A stretch of 64,000 nt of DNA from Fusobacterium ulcerans (GCF_003019675.1 NZ_CP028105.1:2930282-2994281), one strand, 5' to 3'. Shown: positions 28,046 through 37,236, numbered from the stretch's first letter. Made by a program: numbers and translations. The notes: a model not told the origin generated them from the letters alone.

Positions 28046-28705
28046 ATGCTTATAACGACAACAGAAAACTTAATAGGCTATGACATAGAAGAATATATAG
28101 GTTATATATCTGAAACTGTAACTTTTGGAATAAATGATTTTAAAGAATTTTTTTTAATTGCAGATTCTATTGGGGGAGAATCAAGTATATATCGGGAAAC
28201 TTTAGAAAAAGCAAAAGAGATATTAAATAATAGATTAGAAGAAAAAGCAAAATCCTTAGGTGCTAATGCTATAATAGGACTTAGAGTTACTTATTCAGAA
28301 ATGGCAGGAAGAGGTAAAAGTATGCTTCTTCTTTCTGGAACAGGAACAGCTGTTGCAGTTGAAATAAAAGAAGAATTTATAGAAAAAATGGAAAAAAGAA
28401 AAAAACAAATAGAGGAAATAAAAGAAAAAGGAAAAGAATATAAAAAACTTCAAGAAAAAGTCCTTATTAGTAGAGCTTTGTATAAAAAAACTTTTTTTCA
28501 ATTAAATGTTGAATACTATAATGAAGCATCAGAAGATAAGAAAAGAGAAATTATAGAGGTATTAAATACAAAAGAAGAGGTTATTAGCAAAAGAGAAGAG
28601 TATAAAAATAAAGATACCCTTATGCTTATGTTATTAAAAGATGGTAAAGACATTTTTGCAGAAATAGAATTATATAACAGATCCAATAAAACTCTCTATA
28701 AATAA
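28046..28705 (+). CDS. YbjQ/UPF0145-like protein with coiled-coil extension
   Basis: The first ~110 residues of this 219-residue protein match the UPF0145 (YbjQ) fold: ITTTENLIGYDIEEYIGYIS at the start, a helix ending EKAKSLGANAIIGLRVTYSE and a closing GTAVAVE strand. Members form homopentamers; the role is unknown. A highly charged Lys/Glu segment (about 115-150) should be a coiled coil, followed by a short C-terminal domain not seen in the minimal family. The ATG at 28046 follows AGGGAGAG. Confidence 0.75.
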   Translation: MLITTTENLIGYDIEEYIGYISETVTFGINDFKEFFLIADSIGGESSIYRETLEKAKEILNNRLEEKAKSLGANAIIGLRVTYSEMAGRGKSMLLLSGTGTAVAVEIKEEFIEKMEKRKKQIEEIKEKGKEYKKLQEKVLISRALYKKTFFQLNVEYYNEASEDKKREIIEVLNTKEEVISKREEYKNKDTLMLMLLKDGKDIFAEIELYNRSNKTLYK

Positions 28706-28763
28706 AAGTTTATATTAAATTTAAAAAATAAATTTTTAGAAAATTTTACTTTAATATAAGATT

Positions 28764-28946
28764 TTGATTATTGGTGAATTTTGGAATGAGATGGATAAAC
28801 AAAATTGGAATGAACTAAGTAAATATTTTTCAGAAGGAGCAGAGATAAATAGTTTCAGATTAAAGTCTATTTTTAGAGTTTTATATATAATAAAAGGAGA
28901 ATTCAAACTAATGAATTTCTCCTTTTATTATTTTATTAAGATAATT
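28764..28946 (+). pseudogene. SnoaL/NTF2-like gene remnant (1)
   Basis: The fragment GEFWNEMDKQNWNELSKYFSEGAEI matches the start of small SnoaL-like (NTF2-fold) proteins and closely resembles the remnant at 29704. The frame then runs into unrelated sequence and a terminator, so only about the first 30 codons of the original gene survive. No start codon with a ribosome site is present. Confidence 0.55.
28892..28930 (+). terminator. Terminator hairpin within the SnoaL remnant
   Basis: AAAAGGAGAA (28892-28901) is perfectly complementary to TTCTCCTTTT (28917-28926). It probably served the intact ancestral gene. Confidence 0.6.
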
Positions 28947-29062
28947 TAAAAATTTTAAATAATATAAAGCAAATAAAAAAGCACTAAGTAAATACAGTGA
29001 TTTAAGTTTTACTTTTTATTATTGTTTTGAAGTAAAAACCATACGGCTACTAGCTTTCTATA

Positions 29063-29344
29063 CTATAAAGAGAACTCTAAAGTAGTTTTATCTGATGAAT
29101 GATCATATGTAACAGTATATTTTATATTACAAAGTTCTTCATCATACATTAGGAAAATTTTATCTGCTACTTTATGTTCTGGGATAAGCTGAGGATTAAT
29201 AACTGTAAATAGTAAATCTTCATTTAATATTTTATATTCATTTTTATTATTTTTTTCAACTTGTAACCCAGCTTTTTTAATATAATTATTTATATTTATA
29301 CTAGAATAGCCATCATCCATAACAAAACAAGAATATTGCTTCAA
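29063..29344 (-). CDS. Hypothetical 93-residue protein
   Basis: A small soluble protein with no recognised family; predicted alpha/beta, no signal peptide, and a C-terminal YTVTYDHSSDKTTLEFSL strand pair. The start is a TTG preceded by the strong site AAAGGAGGTG about ten bases upstream; no ATG lies between. It stands alone between two decayed SnoaL-like genes, in a stretch that looks like a region of gene turnover. Confidence 0.55.
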   Translation of the reverse strand: MKQYSCFVMDDGYSSININNYIKKAGLQVEKNNKNEYKILNEDLLFTVINPQLIPEHKVADKIFLMYDEELCNIKYTVTYDHSSDKTTLEFSL

Positions 29345-29703
29345 TAATAATACACCTCCTTTTTATATTTATGTAAAAGTATATTGAGTATACTATTTAT
29401 AGTGTAGCACAAAAATCAAAAAATCAAAAGAAAGATTATTTTTTATTTAATAAAAAACAAATAATAATGTATTTTTTAAAAAATATTATTTTAATTTTAA
29501 AAAACAGAAAAAATATTAAGAAAAATTTCATAGTATCAACTCAATAAATGGAACTATAAAAAAGACAGTAAGATGCTAAGAAAGGACAAATTTATATAAA
29601 ATAAAAAATCTTTAAGTGTTGTTTTGTTAAAAAATTGCAACTCAATCAATAAATGATATAATAATATTAAAATAATATAGCAACATTAGGAGGGGTATTT
29701 TCT
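29345..29703. other. AT-rich intergenic region
   Basis: No gene is visible. It contains the upstream region of the 29063-29344 gene and an AGGAGGGG ribosome site (about 29690) left over ahead of the second SnoaL remnant. Confidence 0.4.
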
Positions 29704-29924
29704 ATGAAGAAAATAATTGTTGAATTTTGGAATGAAATGGATAAGTAGAAGTGGGGTGAATTAAATAAGTATCTTTAGAAGAAGAAGCGATTTCATTTCA
29801 TGCAGTTTCATTTTTTGTTTTTGAAAATGGAAAAATAAAAAAATTAGATGAATATTGGGGAGAGTATGGAAAAGTTTCTCGATGGAGAAAAGAAATAAAA
29901 ATAGGAAGAAAAATAAAATCATAA
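29704..29924 (+). pseudogene. SnoaL/NTF2-like gene remnant (2)
   Basis: It begins with a good ribosome site and MKKIIVEFWNEMDK, then meets an in-frame TAG, continues KWGELNKYL, and shifts frame to LEEEAISFHAVSFFVFENGK and LDEYWGEYGKVSRWRKEIKIG before a TAA. The final segment matches the C-terminal strands of SnoaL-like proteins. The gene has lost its middle and carries a nonsense codon and a frameshift. Confidence 0.65.
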
Positions 29925-29974
29925 TTTTAAGAAGAATAAATAATTAAGTAAATGAAAATTAAAGGAGGAAAAAT

Positions 29975-30319
29975 GTGAATAAAGATATTCAAAATTATAT
30001 TATGAAATATACTGATGAGATACAACAACTTTTTTGTGAATTAAGAATACTTATTATTCAAAGTGTTTCCTGTGATATTGAAGAAAAACTATGGGCAAAA
30101 ATTCCCAGTTATTATGATGGAGATAGATTTATTCGACTAATCCCATTCAAAGATCATATAAATATTGAAGCAGCAGCCATCATAGAGAATAAAGATAAGT
30201 TGAAAGAATTTAAAATAACTCCTAAAGGTATGTTACAGATTTATTGTAACCAAACTATACCAGAGAGGGTTTTAAAAATAATATTCAAAGACACACTTTC
30301 TGAAGTACCAGATAAATAA
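29975..30319 (+). CDS. DUF1801 (YdhG-like) domain protein
   Basis: A 114-residue protein resembling the DUF1801 fold: an N-terminal helix with a YTDEIQQLFCELRILI pattern, EEKLWAKIPSYYDGDRFIRLIPFKDHINIE as the central beta sheet, and a C-terminal GMLQIYCNQTIPERVLKIIF segment. Its function is unknown. The GTG start has AAAGGAGG six bases upstream. Confidence 0.7.
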   Translation: MNKDIQNYIMKYTDEIQQLFCELRILIIQSVSCDIEEKLWAKIPSYYDGDRFIRLIPFKDHINIEAAAIIENKDKLKEFKITPKGMLQIYCNQTIPERVLKIIFKDTLSEVPDK

Positions 30320-30353
30320 AGAGGAGAAAAGAATTAAAGAGGAGAAAAGAATT
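30318..30353 (+). repeat. Tandem 18-bp repeat
   Basis: AAAGAGGAGAAAAGAATT occurs twice in direct succession (30318-30335, 30336-30353), just after the DUF1801 stop. Confidence 0.75.
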
Positions 30354-30423
30354 ATGGAGATAAAAAATAAGAATTCTAAATAGGGAAAAAATATAATAGA
30401 GAGTCAGCATTCTTATAAGAAAT

Positions 30424-30463
30424 AAACAGCCTCAACTCATTAAATTTAGAGCTTTGGCTGTTT
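30424..30463. terminator. Probable terminator of the BKACE operon
   Basis: AAACAGCC (30424-30431) pairs with GGCTGTTT (30456-30463). It lies just beyond the MaoC gene stop on the minus strand, with a weak U run. Confidence 0.5.
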
Positions 30464-30479
30464 AAAAATAAATTATATG

Positions 30480-30890
30480 TTATTTCATTACCTTTGCTTC
30501 TCCTGTTAAAACGACTTTTCCATCTTGATTAGTACATATTGTTGAAAGAATTATTTTCCTTTGCTCCTCTATAATATCAATGATTTCACACACAGCAGTG
30601 ATAGTATCTCCTAGATAAACCGGCTGCTTGAATTTCAAAGTTTGTTCCAGATAAATTGTTCCCTCTCCTGGAAGTCTGGTTCCCAGTATAGCAGATATCA
30701 ATCCAGCTGTAAGCATTCCATGAGCTATTCTTTTTTTAAATCTTGAAGTTTCAGCATATGTTTTATTTAGATGTATTGGATTACAATCTAAACTGATGCC
30801 AGAATACAAAATAATATCTGTTTCTGTAATTGTTTTACTAATGCTTTCTTTCATTCCTATTTTTAAGTTTTCAAATTCCATAACAGTCAC
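30480..30890 (-). CDS. MaoC-like (R)-specific enoyl-CoA hydratase/dehydratase
   Basis: A 136-residue hot-dog-fold protein. The catalytic segment DIILYSGISLDCNPIH, with its Asp and His, is the hydratase-2 motif, and AHGMLTAGLISAILGTRLPG completes the active site. Such enzymes add water to trans-2-enoyl-CoA or remove it from (R)-3-hydroxyacyl-CoA. It is the last gene of a four-gene operon starting at a sigma-54 promoter (34189-34204), three bases after the BKACE gene. It probably processes the CoA thioester made by that enzyme. Confidence 0.88.
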   Translation of the reverse strand: MTVMEFENLKIGMKESISKTITETDIILYSGISLDCNPIHLNKTYAETSRFKKRIAHGMLTAGLISAILGTRLPGEGTIYLEQTLKFKQPVYLGDTITAVCEIIDIIEEQRKIILSTICTNQDGKVVLTGEAKVMK

Positions 30891-30893
30891 TCC

Positions 30894-31742
30894 TTAAAAA
30901 ACTTTTCTAGTGAGACCATATATCTGACGAGCTTCATCTGGAGTAGCAGCTTCCAGTCCATTCATCTCCAACAATTCTTTAGCTCTTTTTACAAACTGAG
31001 CATTTGATTCAGCCAGTACACCCTTCTGCCACATAACATTGTCTTCCATACCTACACGAATATGTCCTCCCATTGCTATTGTAGTCATTAAGATAGGCAT
31101 GTGACCTGATCCGATTCCACATGCAGCCCATGTTGATCCTGCTGGAATTAAACTTTTAAGAAATACAAGATTTTCAACTGTATTTGTCATTCCCCCTGGA
31201 CATCCTAAAACTATCTGGAAATGACAAGGAGCTTTTAATATTCCTTTTTTCATGTAGTAGATTGCATTATATATCATACCAGCATCAAAAATTTCTATTT
31301 CTGGTTTTATATTACTTTCAATTAAAGCAGTTCCCAGTTTCTCTAAAAAACGAGGATGGTTTTCAAAAATTGTACGATGTTGCCAGTTAAGAGTTCCAGC
31401 ATCATATGATGCCATCTCTGGAAGTAATTTTTGAAGAGGGTATATTCTCTCCTCATCTCCAAATCCTACACTCCCTGAACTTGTTATATTAATACAGATA
31501 TCACAATCTTTATAGGCTCTTATTCTTTCAATAGTCTCTTTATATTTTTCAAAATCAGTTGATGGAGTTCCATCATCATTTCTTACATGAATATGAGCTA
31601 TTGCAGCTCCAGCTTTCCAGCATTCATATACATCTTTTGCTATCTCTTCAGGGGTAATAGATAGATTAGGATTTTGTTCTCTTGTAGGCCATGATCCTGT
31701 TATTGCTGCTGTTATTACTCTTTTATTTTTTAAATCTGACAT
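30894..31742 (-). CDS. Beta-keto acid cleavage enzyme (BKACE, DUF849; Kce-like)
   Basis: A 282-residue TIM-barrel enzyme of the family that cleaves a beta-keto acid with acetyl-CoA to give acetoacetate and a new acyl-CoA. The Zn-binding HxH is seen in AAIAHIHVRNDDG, and ITAAITGSWPTREQNPNLSIT, ETIERIR, NWQHRTIFENHP and GGHIRVGMEDN are family segments. The best-known member, Kce, acts on 3-keto-5-aminohexanoate in lysine fermentation. The other lysine genes (kamA, kamDE, kdd, kal) are absent here, so another substrate is likely. Neighbours are a GntP carrier, a PanE-like reductase and a MaoC hydratase. Confidence 0.87.
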   Translation of the reverse strand: MSDLKNKRVITAAITGSWPTREQNPNLSITPEEIAKDVYECWKAGAAIAHIHVRNDDGTPSTDFEKYKETIERIRAYKDCDICINITSSGSVGFGDEERIYPLQKLLPEMASYDAGTLNWQHRTIFENHPRFLEKLGTALIESNIKPEIEIFDAGMIYNAIYYMKKGILKAPCHFQIVLGCPGGMTNTVENLVFLKSLIPAGSTWAACGIGSGHMPILMTTIAMGGHIRVGMEDNVMWQKGVLAESNAQFVKRAKELLEMNGLEAATPDEARQIYGLTRKVF

Positions 31743-31762
31743 AAATTATTCCTCCTTAATAT

Positions 31763-33085
31763 TTATAAAAACATTACTATTATTATTGTAGAAACTACTG
31801 TTACGATAAGTGGAATCATAATGCTGCAAACAAATACATGTTTATAGGCAGTTTTATGATTCAATCCCAGTACTGCAAACATAAGAAACAATCCAGGTGA
31901 GTGTGGAAGTGTATCTAATGCTGAAGCTGAAATAGATGACAGCCTATGTAAAACAGGAAGATTTACTGGGACTGCAAGGAAAGTTTTTCCCAATGAATCA
32001 TACATAATTTTTAAACCACCAGATGAAGATCCTGTAACTGCACAAACTACCATTGTTGCAACGATTGCCTGAACATAAGGATTTAATTGAAGTCCCAGCA
32101 CCCAGCTCACTATATATTTAAAAGCTATTGAGTTAGATACAACTGTACCAAATCCTACAACTCCTGCCAGTCCTCCTATACTCGCTATTCCTCCTTCCAG
32201 ACCTGTTGTAAAAATATTCTTCATATTTTTATCTTTAAATCTTGAAATATTTAAAACATATGTAAGAAATGCTCCTACAAGCATTCCTAATACTGCCAGC
32301 ATAGTTGAGTTTGCTACAAATCTACTTCCTAAAATAATTATAAGTACAAGAGATACAAGGGGAGTGAAAGATACACCCACTGAAGGAAGCTGATTTCTAT
32401 CTTTTATTTCATAAAGCAGAGGATCTATATTTTCAGGATAAGTCCACTCTTCCCCTTTTTTTCTTGCCAGTCTTTCTGCATATCCCATGTATAAAATCGC
32501 CATTGTAAACATTGCTATTGAAGCCAGAATTCCAAATACAGGAGCAGCAGTCAGTGTTGTTCCCAGATATTGAGTTGGAATAACATTTGTTAAAGCTGTA
32601 GTTCCCGGAAGAGAAGTCATTGTATATGTTGCAGACCCTGTTATCAAACATGCCATTGTCAAATGTCTTGGAAAATTAGCTTCTTTGAATAGCAAAAACA
32701 TAATAGGAGCTACAGCATAAACCACAACAAACAGGCTTACACCACCATATGTCAATACACTTATAATCAAAGTAGAAACTAAAAGCACTCTTTTCTTTCC
32801 AAACCAATCAATAAACTGATATCCTATGGAAGTTGCACAGCCTGAAATATCCATTAGTTTTGCATATAGTGCAGAACTACAGAACAGTAAGAAATAACTG
32901 AAATAAGCACTTGTATATCCATTCATATAGTACTGAGAGAATCCAGTCCAGATAGAAATTCTGCTTGTCAATATAACAACCAGTGAAGCAAGCAGTGTTA
33001 ATGGCAGAGCTCCAAGTCCCCGATATGCTCCTATTACTAAAACTATAACTGCTAATATTAAACCTATTACAGATAATGTATCCAT
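31763..33085 (-). CDS. GntP-family permease (organic acid uptake)
   Basis: A 440-residue membrane protein with about 12 hydrophobic segments in the GntP/DctM-like arrangement. The glycine/serine-rich TGSATYTMTSLPGTTALTN and the late AVTGSSSGGLKIMYDSLG are typical substrate-binding loops. GntP carriers import gluconate, hydroxybutyrate and related hydroxy acids with protons. Its place between the reductase and BKACE genes suggests it imports the acid that this operon degrades. The gap to the upstream gene is 14 bases. Confidence 0.87.
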   Translation of the reverse strand: MDTLSVIGLILAVIVLVIGAYRGLGALPLTLLASLVVILTSRISIWTGFSQYYMNGYTSAYFSYFLLFCSSALYAKLMDISGCATSIGYQFIDWFGKKRVLLVSTLIISVLTYGGVSLFVVVYAVAPIMFLLFKEANFPRHLTMACLITGSATYTMTSLPGTTALTNVIPTQYLGTTLTAAPVFGILASIAMFTMAILYMGYAERLARKKGEEWTYPENIDPLLYEIKDRNQLPSVGVSFTPLVSLVLIIILGSRFVANSTMLAVLGMLVGAFLTYVLNISRFKDKNMKNIFTTGLEGGIASIGGLAGVVGFGTVVSNSIAFKYIVSWVLGLQLNPYVQAIVATMVVCAVTGSSSGGLKIMYDSLGKTFLAVPVNLPVLHRLSSISASALDTLPHSPGLFLMFAVLGLNHKTAYKHVFVCSIMIPLIVTVVSTIIIVMFL

Positions 33086-33099
33086 CTTTCCTCCTAGTT

Positions 33100-34149
33100 T
33101 TATTTTTTCTCTTGATAGTATTTATACTCAAATAATTTATCATTAAAATATTTTAGATTATCCATTGAGAGAGGAAGAAGTTTCTTCTCTATCTTAGTGA
33201 CTATCTCAACAACAGTGTCATTAAATGGAGTATCAATATTGTATTTATCCCCTGTTGAACTTACATATCCATTTATCATGAGAACCTCTGTTTTCTTTTC
33301 TTTTTCTAAATCTTGCAGCATGCTTGCTTTAGCTGTGTACATATCTTTATACATTTCCAAGAACATTCTTTGATTAGTATCAAACATTTCCTGATCTTTT
33401 ATGTCGCATGAATAAGGCAGCTGCTCATTTAAAAGAATAGGCATTTTATATCCTTCTGCTTCACAACATCTTTTTACTTCTCTTGCCAGATAACTCAGGC
33501 AGGCTCTTGATTTTTCATCCTGCAAAATTTCTCCAAAAGTAGCTCCACATGCAGCAGACATTCCACTCATACATGCATTGTTTATCAGTTTACCCCATCT
33601 TGATGCCATTAAAGTATCAGTTATTTTTGCTCTTCCCATATATCCAAGTATTTCTGCTGCATTATTTACCCTTTCTCCTATAGTACCATCTATAGCTCCT
33701 ATTTCAAAAAGATGATCATTTTTTGTTATATCCTGTGTCAGCTCTGATACTCCCGGCTTCACAAAAGTAGCTCCCCACAAAACAGTTCCTCCTAATGTTC
33801 TCTCTTCTCCTACATATCCAGCTACAAAATGTTCAGGAACTCCATTTTGTAAAGTACATACAGTACTTTTTTCATTTAAGTGAGGAAGTAGATTTTTTAA
33901 AACTGTATCATTTACTGTCTGCTTTGTGAAAAGAAAAATTAAATCATATATCCCTTTCATCTCTTCTGGAGTAACAGCCTTTACTGGAACTATCATATCA
34001 ACACTTCCAATAATATGAGCTCCATTTTTATTTAATACATCTACATGTTCTTTGTAACTGTCTATCAGCTCTACATCCAGACCATTCTTTGTCATATAAG
34101 CTCCCATAACAGTTCCCATTGCTCCACATCCTAAAATTCCTATCTTCAT
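33100..34149 (-). CDS. Ketopantoate reductase-like (ApbA/PanE) oxidoreductase
   Basis: A 349-residue NAD(P)-dependent enzyme. The dinucleotide-binding GILGCGAMGTVMGAYM opens the protein, with VCTLQNGVPEHFV and a helical C-terminal domain containing KLINNACMSGMSAACGATFG as in PanE. It is longer than housekeeping PanE (about 300). As first gene of a catabolic operon it more likely oxidises a hydroxy acid to the keto acid that BKACE cleaves than makes pantoate; that is an inference. AGGGAGGTC precedes the ATG. Confidence 0.83.
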   Translation of the reverse strand: MKIGILGCGAMGTVMGAYMTKNGLDVELIDSYKEHVDVLNKNGAHIIGSVDMIVPVKAVTPEEMKGIYDLIFLFTKQTVNDTVLKNLLPHLNEKSTVCTLQNGVPEHFVAGYVGEERTLGGTVLWGATFVKPGVSELTQDITKNDHLFEIGAIDGTIGERVNNAAEILGYMGRAKITDTLMASRWGKLINNACMSGMSAACGATFGEILQDEKSRACLSYLAREVKRCCEAEGYKMPILLNEQLPYSCDIKDQEMFDTNQRMFLEMYKDMYTAKASMLQDLEKEKKTEVLMINGYVSSTGDKYNIDTPFNDTVVEIVTKIEKKLLPLSMDNLKYFNDKLFEYKYYQEKK

Positions 34150-34188
34150 CTTTGACCTCCCTATTAATTTTCTTGCACTGTATAATAA

Positions 34189-34204
34189 AGCAATATTTAT
34201 GCCA
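34189..34204 (-). promoter_or_regulatory. Sigma-54 (RpoN) promoter of the BKACE operon
   Basis: On the minus strand, TGGCATAAATATTGCT has the invariant GG and GC in exact -24/-12 register with TGGCAC-N5-TTGC. It lies about 40 bases ahead of the ketopantoate reductase-like start, and a sigma-54-dependent activator is divergently transcribed from the same intergenic region. Confidence 0.88.
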
Positions 34205-34271
34205 AATATAATAATTAAGTTTTTAATTTTTTTATGTTATAATTTTAAGTAATTTAGGAGGGGGATGTATA

Positions 34272-35672
34272 ATGATACAAAGAGAACTTTTAGAAAATGC
34301 TCTGGATAATCTTCCTTATGGAATCTATATTGTTGATTCCCTTGGAAACTATATTTTTGTTAATACAGTCTATGTCAATATGGTTAAAATACCAAAAGAA
34401 AAACTTTTAGCCTACAATGTGTATAATTTGAAAAAGAATAAAGAGATTAATATCTGCATTACAGAAAAAGTCTGTAAATTGAAGAAAAGAATAGTGATGT
34501 TCCAAGATGTAGAAATAAAAGGACATGAACATTATAAGCAGATTGTAGCTTCCAGCCCTATTTTAGATATGAATGGGAATATAGCATGTGTAATTGCTCT
34601 TTGCATTCCTGTTGAAAATATAAATTATCTATATCAGGAGGCTATTCATAATGAAGTAAGATCCTTTATAAAATTGCCTTCTATTGAGTCTCAGGAGTTG
34701 AAGAGTATAATTGCTGAAAGTCCTGTCATGAAAAATATTATTAATCTGGCAGATACTTTAGCTCCTCTTGATACTACTGTAATGATTCTGGGAGAATCTG
34801 GAACTGGAAAAGAAGTTTTAGCTAAATATATTCATGAAAAAAGCCAGAGAGCTTCAAAAGAAATGATTATTATAAATTGTGCTTCTCTTCCTGAAAGCCT
34901 TCTGGAATCTGAATTGTTTGGTTATGAAAAAGGAGCTTTTACAGGTGCTTCTTCTCAGGGGAAAAAAGGATTGTTTGAGGCAGCTAATGACAGTACACTT
35001 TTTTTAGATGAAATTAATTCCTTGCCATTAGCTTTACAGGGAAAAATTTTAAGGGCCATTGAAACAAAAACAATAAGCAGAATTGGTTCTACTGTTACTA
35101 GAAAAGTCAATTTTAGATTGATTACTGCTGCCAATGAAGATTTGTTAAAAATGGTTCATGAAAAGAGATTCAGAGAAGATTTATATTATAGATTAAATAT
35201 TGTTCCAATCTATCTTCCACCTTTATGTGAAAGAAAGGAAGATATTTTACCTTTAGTAGAACATTTTAGAGAATACTACTGCAATAGCTATAATAAAACT
35301 AAAATATTTTCTAAAAAAACTCTTAAAGCTATATTAAATTACAACTGGCCTGGAAATATCAGAGAACTTAGAAATTTTGTAGAAAGAAGTTTTATTATGA
35401 TTACTGGAGAAGTGATTGAACTCTCAAACATAGATCCACTTTTATTTATAGAACAAACACCTCCTTTAGCTTTAAATTCTTCTAATGATCAATTTATATT
35501 TCAGGAGGAGACAGAAATTAAAGATCAATCTTTAAATGAATATTTAGAGGAATGTGAGAAGAAGTATATTCAATATGCTTTGGAGAAATATGGAAGTACT
35601 TATAAGGCAGCTGAATTTCTAAAAACAAGTCAAACTATGATTGCAAGAAAAAAGAAAAAATACAATCTTTAG
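34272..35672 (+). CDS. Sigma-54-dependent activator with PAS sensor domain
   Basis: A 466-residue enhancer-binding protein. An N-terminal PAS domain (about 1-120, LLENALDNLPYGIYIVDSLG) should sense the inducer. The AAA+ domain (about 145-385) has Walker A GESGTGKE, the sigma-54-contacting GAFTGA loop, Walker B STLFLDEI and the arginine-finger region FREDLYYRLNIVPI. The C-terminus is a Fis-type helix-turn-helix (YGSTYKAAEFLKTSQTMIARK). It faces the BKACE operon across a sigma-54 promoter and is almost certainly its activator. Confidence 0.94.
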   Translation: MIQRELLENALDNLPYGIYIVDSLGNYIFVNTVYVNMVKIPKEKLLAYNVYNLKKNKEINICITEKVCKLKKRIVMFQDVEIKGHEHYKQIVASSPILDMNGNIACVIALCIPVENINYLYQEAIHNEVRSFIKLPSIESQELKSIIAESPVMKNIINLADTLAPLDTTVMILGESGTGKEVLAKYIHEKSQRASKEMIIINCASLPESLLESELFGYEKGAFTGASSQGKKGLFEAANDSTLFLDEINSLPLALQGKILRAIETKTISRIGSTVTRKVNFRLITAANEDLLKMVHEKRFREDLYYRLNIVPIYLPPLCERKEDILPLVEHFREYYCNSYNKTKIFSKKTLKAILNYNWPGNIRELRNFVERSFIMITGEVIELSNIDPLLFIEQTPPLALNSSNDQFIFQEETEIKDQSLNEYLEECEKKYIQYALEKYGSTYKAAEFLKTSQTMIARKKKKYNL

Positions 35673-35762
35673 AATAAGTTGTTTTTGACTTGTATCTAAG
35701 TTGGTTTTAAATTACAAGTTAAAATTGACTTGGTTGAAATTCATAAAGGGGGAAATATAATA

Positions 35763-36215
35763 GTGAAATATGAACATACAGATGAAAATGATAGAAACTT
35801 TCTTTTATTATGTGATGAACTTATACTTTTATTTGATCAAATAATTGGTGATAAAGAAAAAGACATAGATCAAAAAAGATTTACCAAAACTAATAATATT
35901 CAAGATGTTATTATTGCCTATGAAGATAATTTGCCGGCAGGGTGTGTAAGCTTTCGTAAATATGATGCTGAGAGTGCAGAAATGAAAAGACTTTATGTTA
36001 AAAAAATATATAGAAAAAAAGGAATAGCATATACATTGATAAAGATGATAGAGAAGTCTGCCAAAGATAAAGGATACAAATATATGGTTTTGGAAACTGG
36101 AGAAAGTCTGGAAAAAGCAATGTCTCTATATCAGAAAATGGGTTATACAATCATAGATAATTTAGGAACTTATGGTGGAATGGGAAGTTCATTGCTGATG
36201 AAAAAGAAACTATGA
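35763..36215 (+). CDS. GNAT-family N-acetyltransferase
   Basis: A 150-residue enzyme with the GNAT acetyl-CoA-binding core: MKRLYVKKIYRKKGIAYTLI (the R/Q-x-x-G-x-A region), then KYMVLETGESLEKAMSLYQK and MGYTIID. The acceptor is unknown. The start was set at GTG 35763 because AAGGGGG lies eight bases upstream; an in-frame TTG at 35730 lies beyond that site. The gene is monocistronic. Confidence 0.82.
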   Translation: MKYEHTDENDRNFLLLCDELILLFDQIIGDKEKDIDQKRFTKTNNIQDVIIAYEDNLPAGCVSFRKYDAESAEMKRLYVKKIYRKKGIAYTLIKMIEKSAKDKGYKYMVLETGESLEKAMSLYQKMGYTIIDNLGTYGGMGSSLLMKKKL

Positions 36216-36351
36216 CCTTTTATATTTGCAATTAACAAATTAGAAATGTAATTATTTGATATAGTATCTAAGAATTAAATTTCAACTGAACAGCAATGAA
36301 AGAATTATAATAAACTTTATTAAGAATAAAATAAGGGGGATTAAGAAAATA

Positions 36352-37236
36352 ATGATAAATTCAGAAAAAGTATGGATTGGAAATATATATCGTCCGCCCA
36401 GTGAAGCCTACAGCATCATACTGCAAGTCACAATTGGGTGTTCTCATAATAAATGTACTTTTTGCAGTATGTATAAAAGTAAAAAGTTTTCTATAAAACC
36501 AATAGAAAAAATAAAAAGCGAAATAGAATATTTTAGAAAAAGGGTAAAGTATGCTGAGAGAATCTTTCTTGCTGATGGAGATGCTATGATAATTCCTACA
36601 GAAATGCTTTTGGAAATATTAGCATATATAAAGAAAGTATTTCCAGAGTGTAAAAGAATATCTTCTTATGCTACTCCTAAGTCTATAGAATTAAAAACAA
36701 ATGATGAACTCAGAAAAATAAGAGAGAGTGGAATATCTCTACTATATATAGGACTGGAAAGCGGAGATGATAAAGTTCTGGAAAAGATAAATAAAGGGGT
36801 TTCTTCAGATGAACTTACTGCTTTATGTAAAAAAGCAAAAGAAGCAGGATTTTTTCTTTCAGTTACTTTCATAGCTGGAATATTAGGAAAAAAAGACTGG
36901 AAAGATCATGCTGTAAACACTGGGAAATTAATAAGCAGGATAGAACCAGATTATGTAGGAATCCTCAGTCTCATGCTGGAAGAAGGAACAGAAATATATA
37001 CTGAATATCTTAAAGGAGAATTTCAAGAAGCAGAAGGAATTGATATATTAAAAGAAATAGAAAAAATGATAGAAAATATAAATGTAAAAGCCCCTGTTAT
37101 CTTTAGGGCAAATCATGCTTCTAATTATCTGAACCTTGGAGGTACATTTCCACAGGATAAAGAGAGACTTATTTCTCAAATAAAGGATGCTTTAGATAGA
37201 TATGATGTAAAAGATAAAAAATATAGAAGGCTTTAA
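36352..37236 (+). CDS. Radical SAM protein
   Basis: A 294-residue enzyme. The [4Fe-4S] motif appears as CSHNKCTFC (residues ~30-38), preceded by RPPSEAYSIILQVTIG, as in a radical SAM family common in anaerobes. FLADGDAMIIP, ISSYATPKSI and LLYIGLESGDDKVLEKINKG are the barrel strands of the HemN/YfkB-like set. No substrate is known. GGGGGATTAAG precedes the ATG. Confidence 0.87.
   Translation: MINSEKVWIGNIYRPPSEAYSIILQVTIGCSHNKCTFCSMYKSKKFSIKPIEKIKSEIEYFRKRVKYAERIFLADGDAMIIPTEMLLEILAYIKKVFPECKRISSYATPKSIELKTNDELRKIRESGISLLYIGLESGDDKVLEKINKGVSSDELTALCKKAKEAGFFLSVTFIAGILGKKDWKDHAVNTGKLISRIEPDYVGILSLMLEEGTEIYTEYLKGEFQEAEGIDILKEIEKMIENINVKAPVIFRANHASNYLNLGGTFPQDKERLISQIKDALDRYDVKDKKYRRL

Noticed and set aside
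30894-31742. Assignment as kce of the lysine fermentation pathway
   Set aside because: None of kamA, kamDE, kdd or kal is adjacent and the operon partners differ; only the BKACE family is supported.
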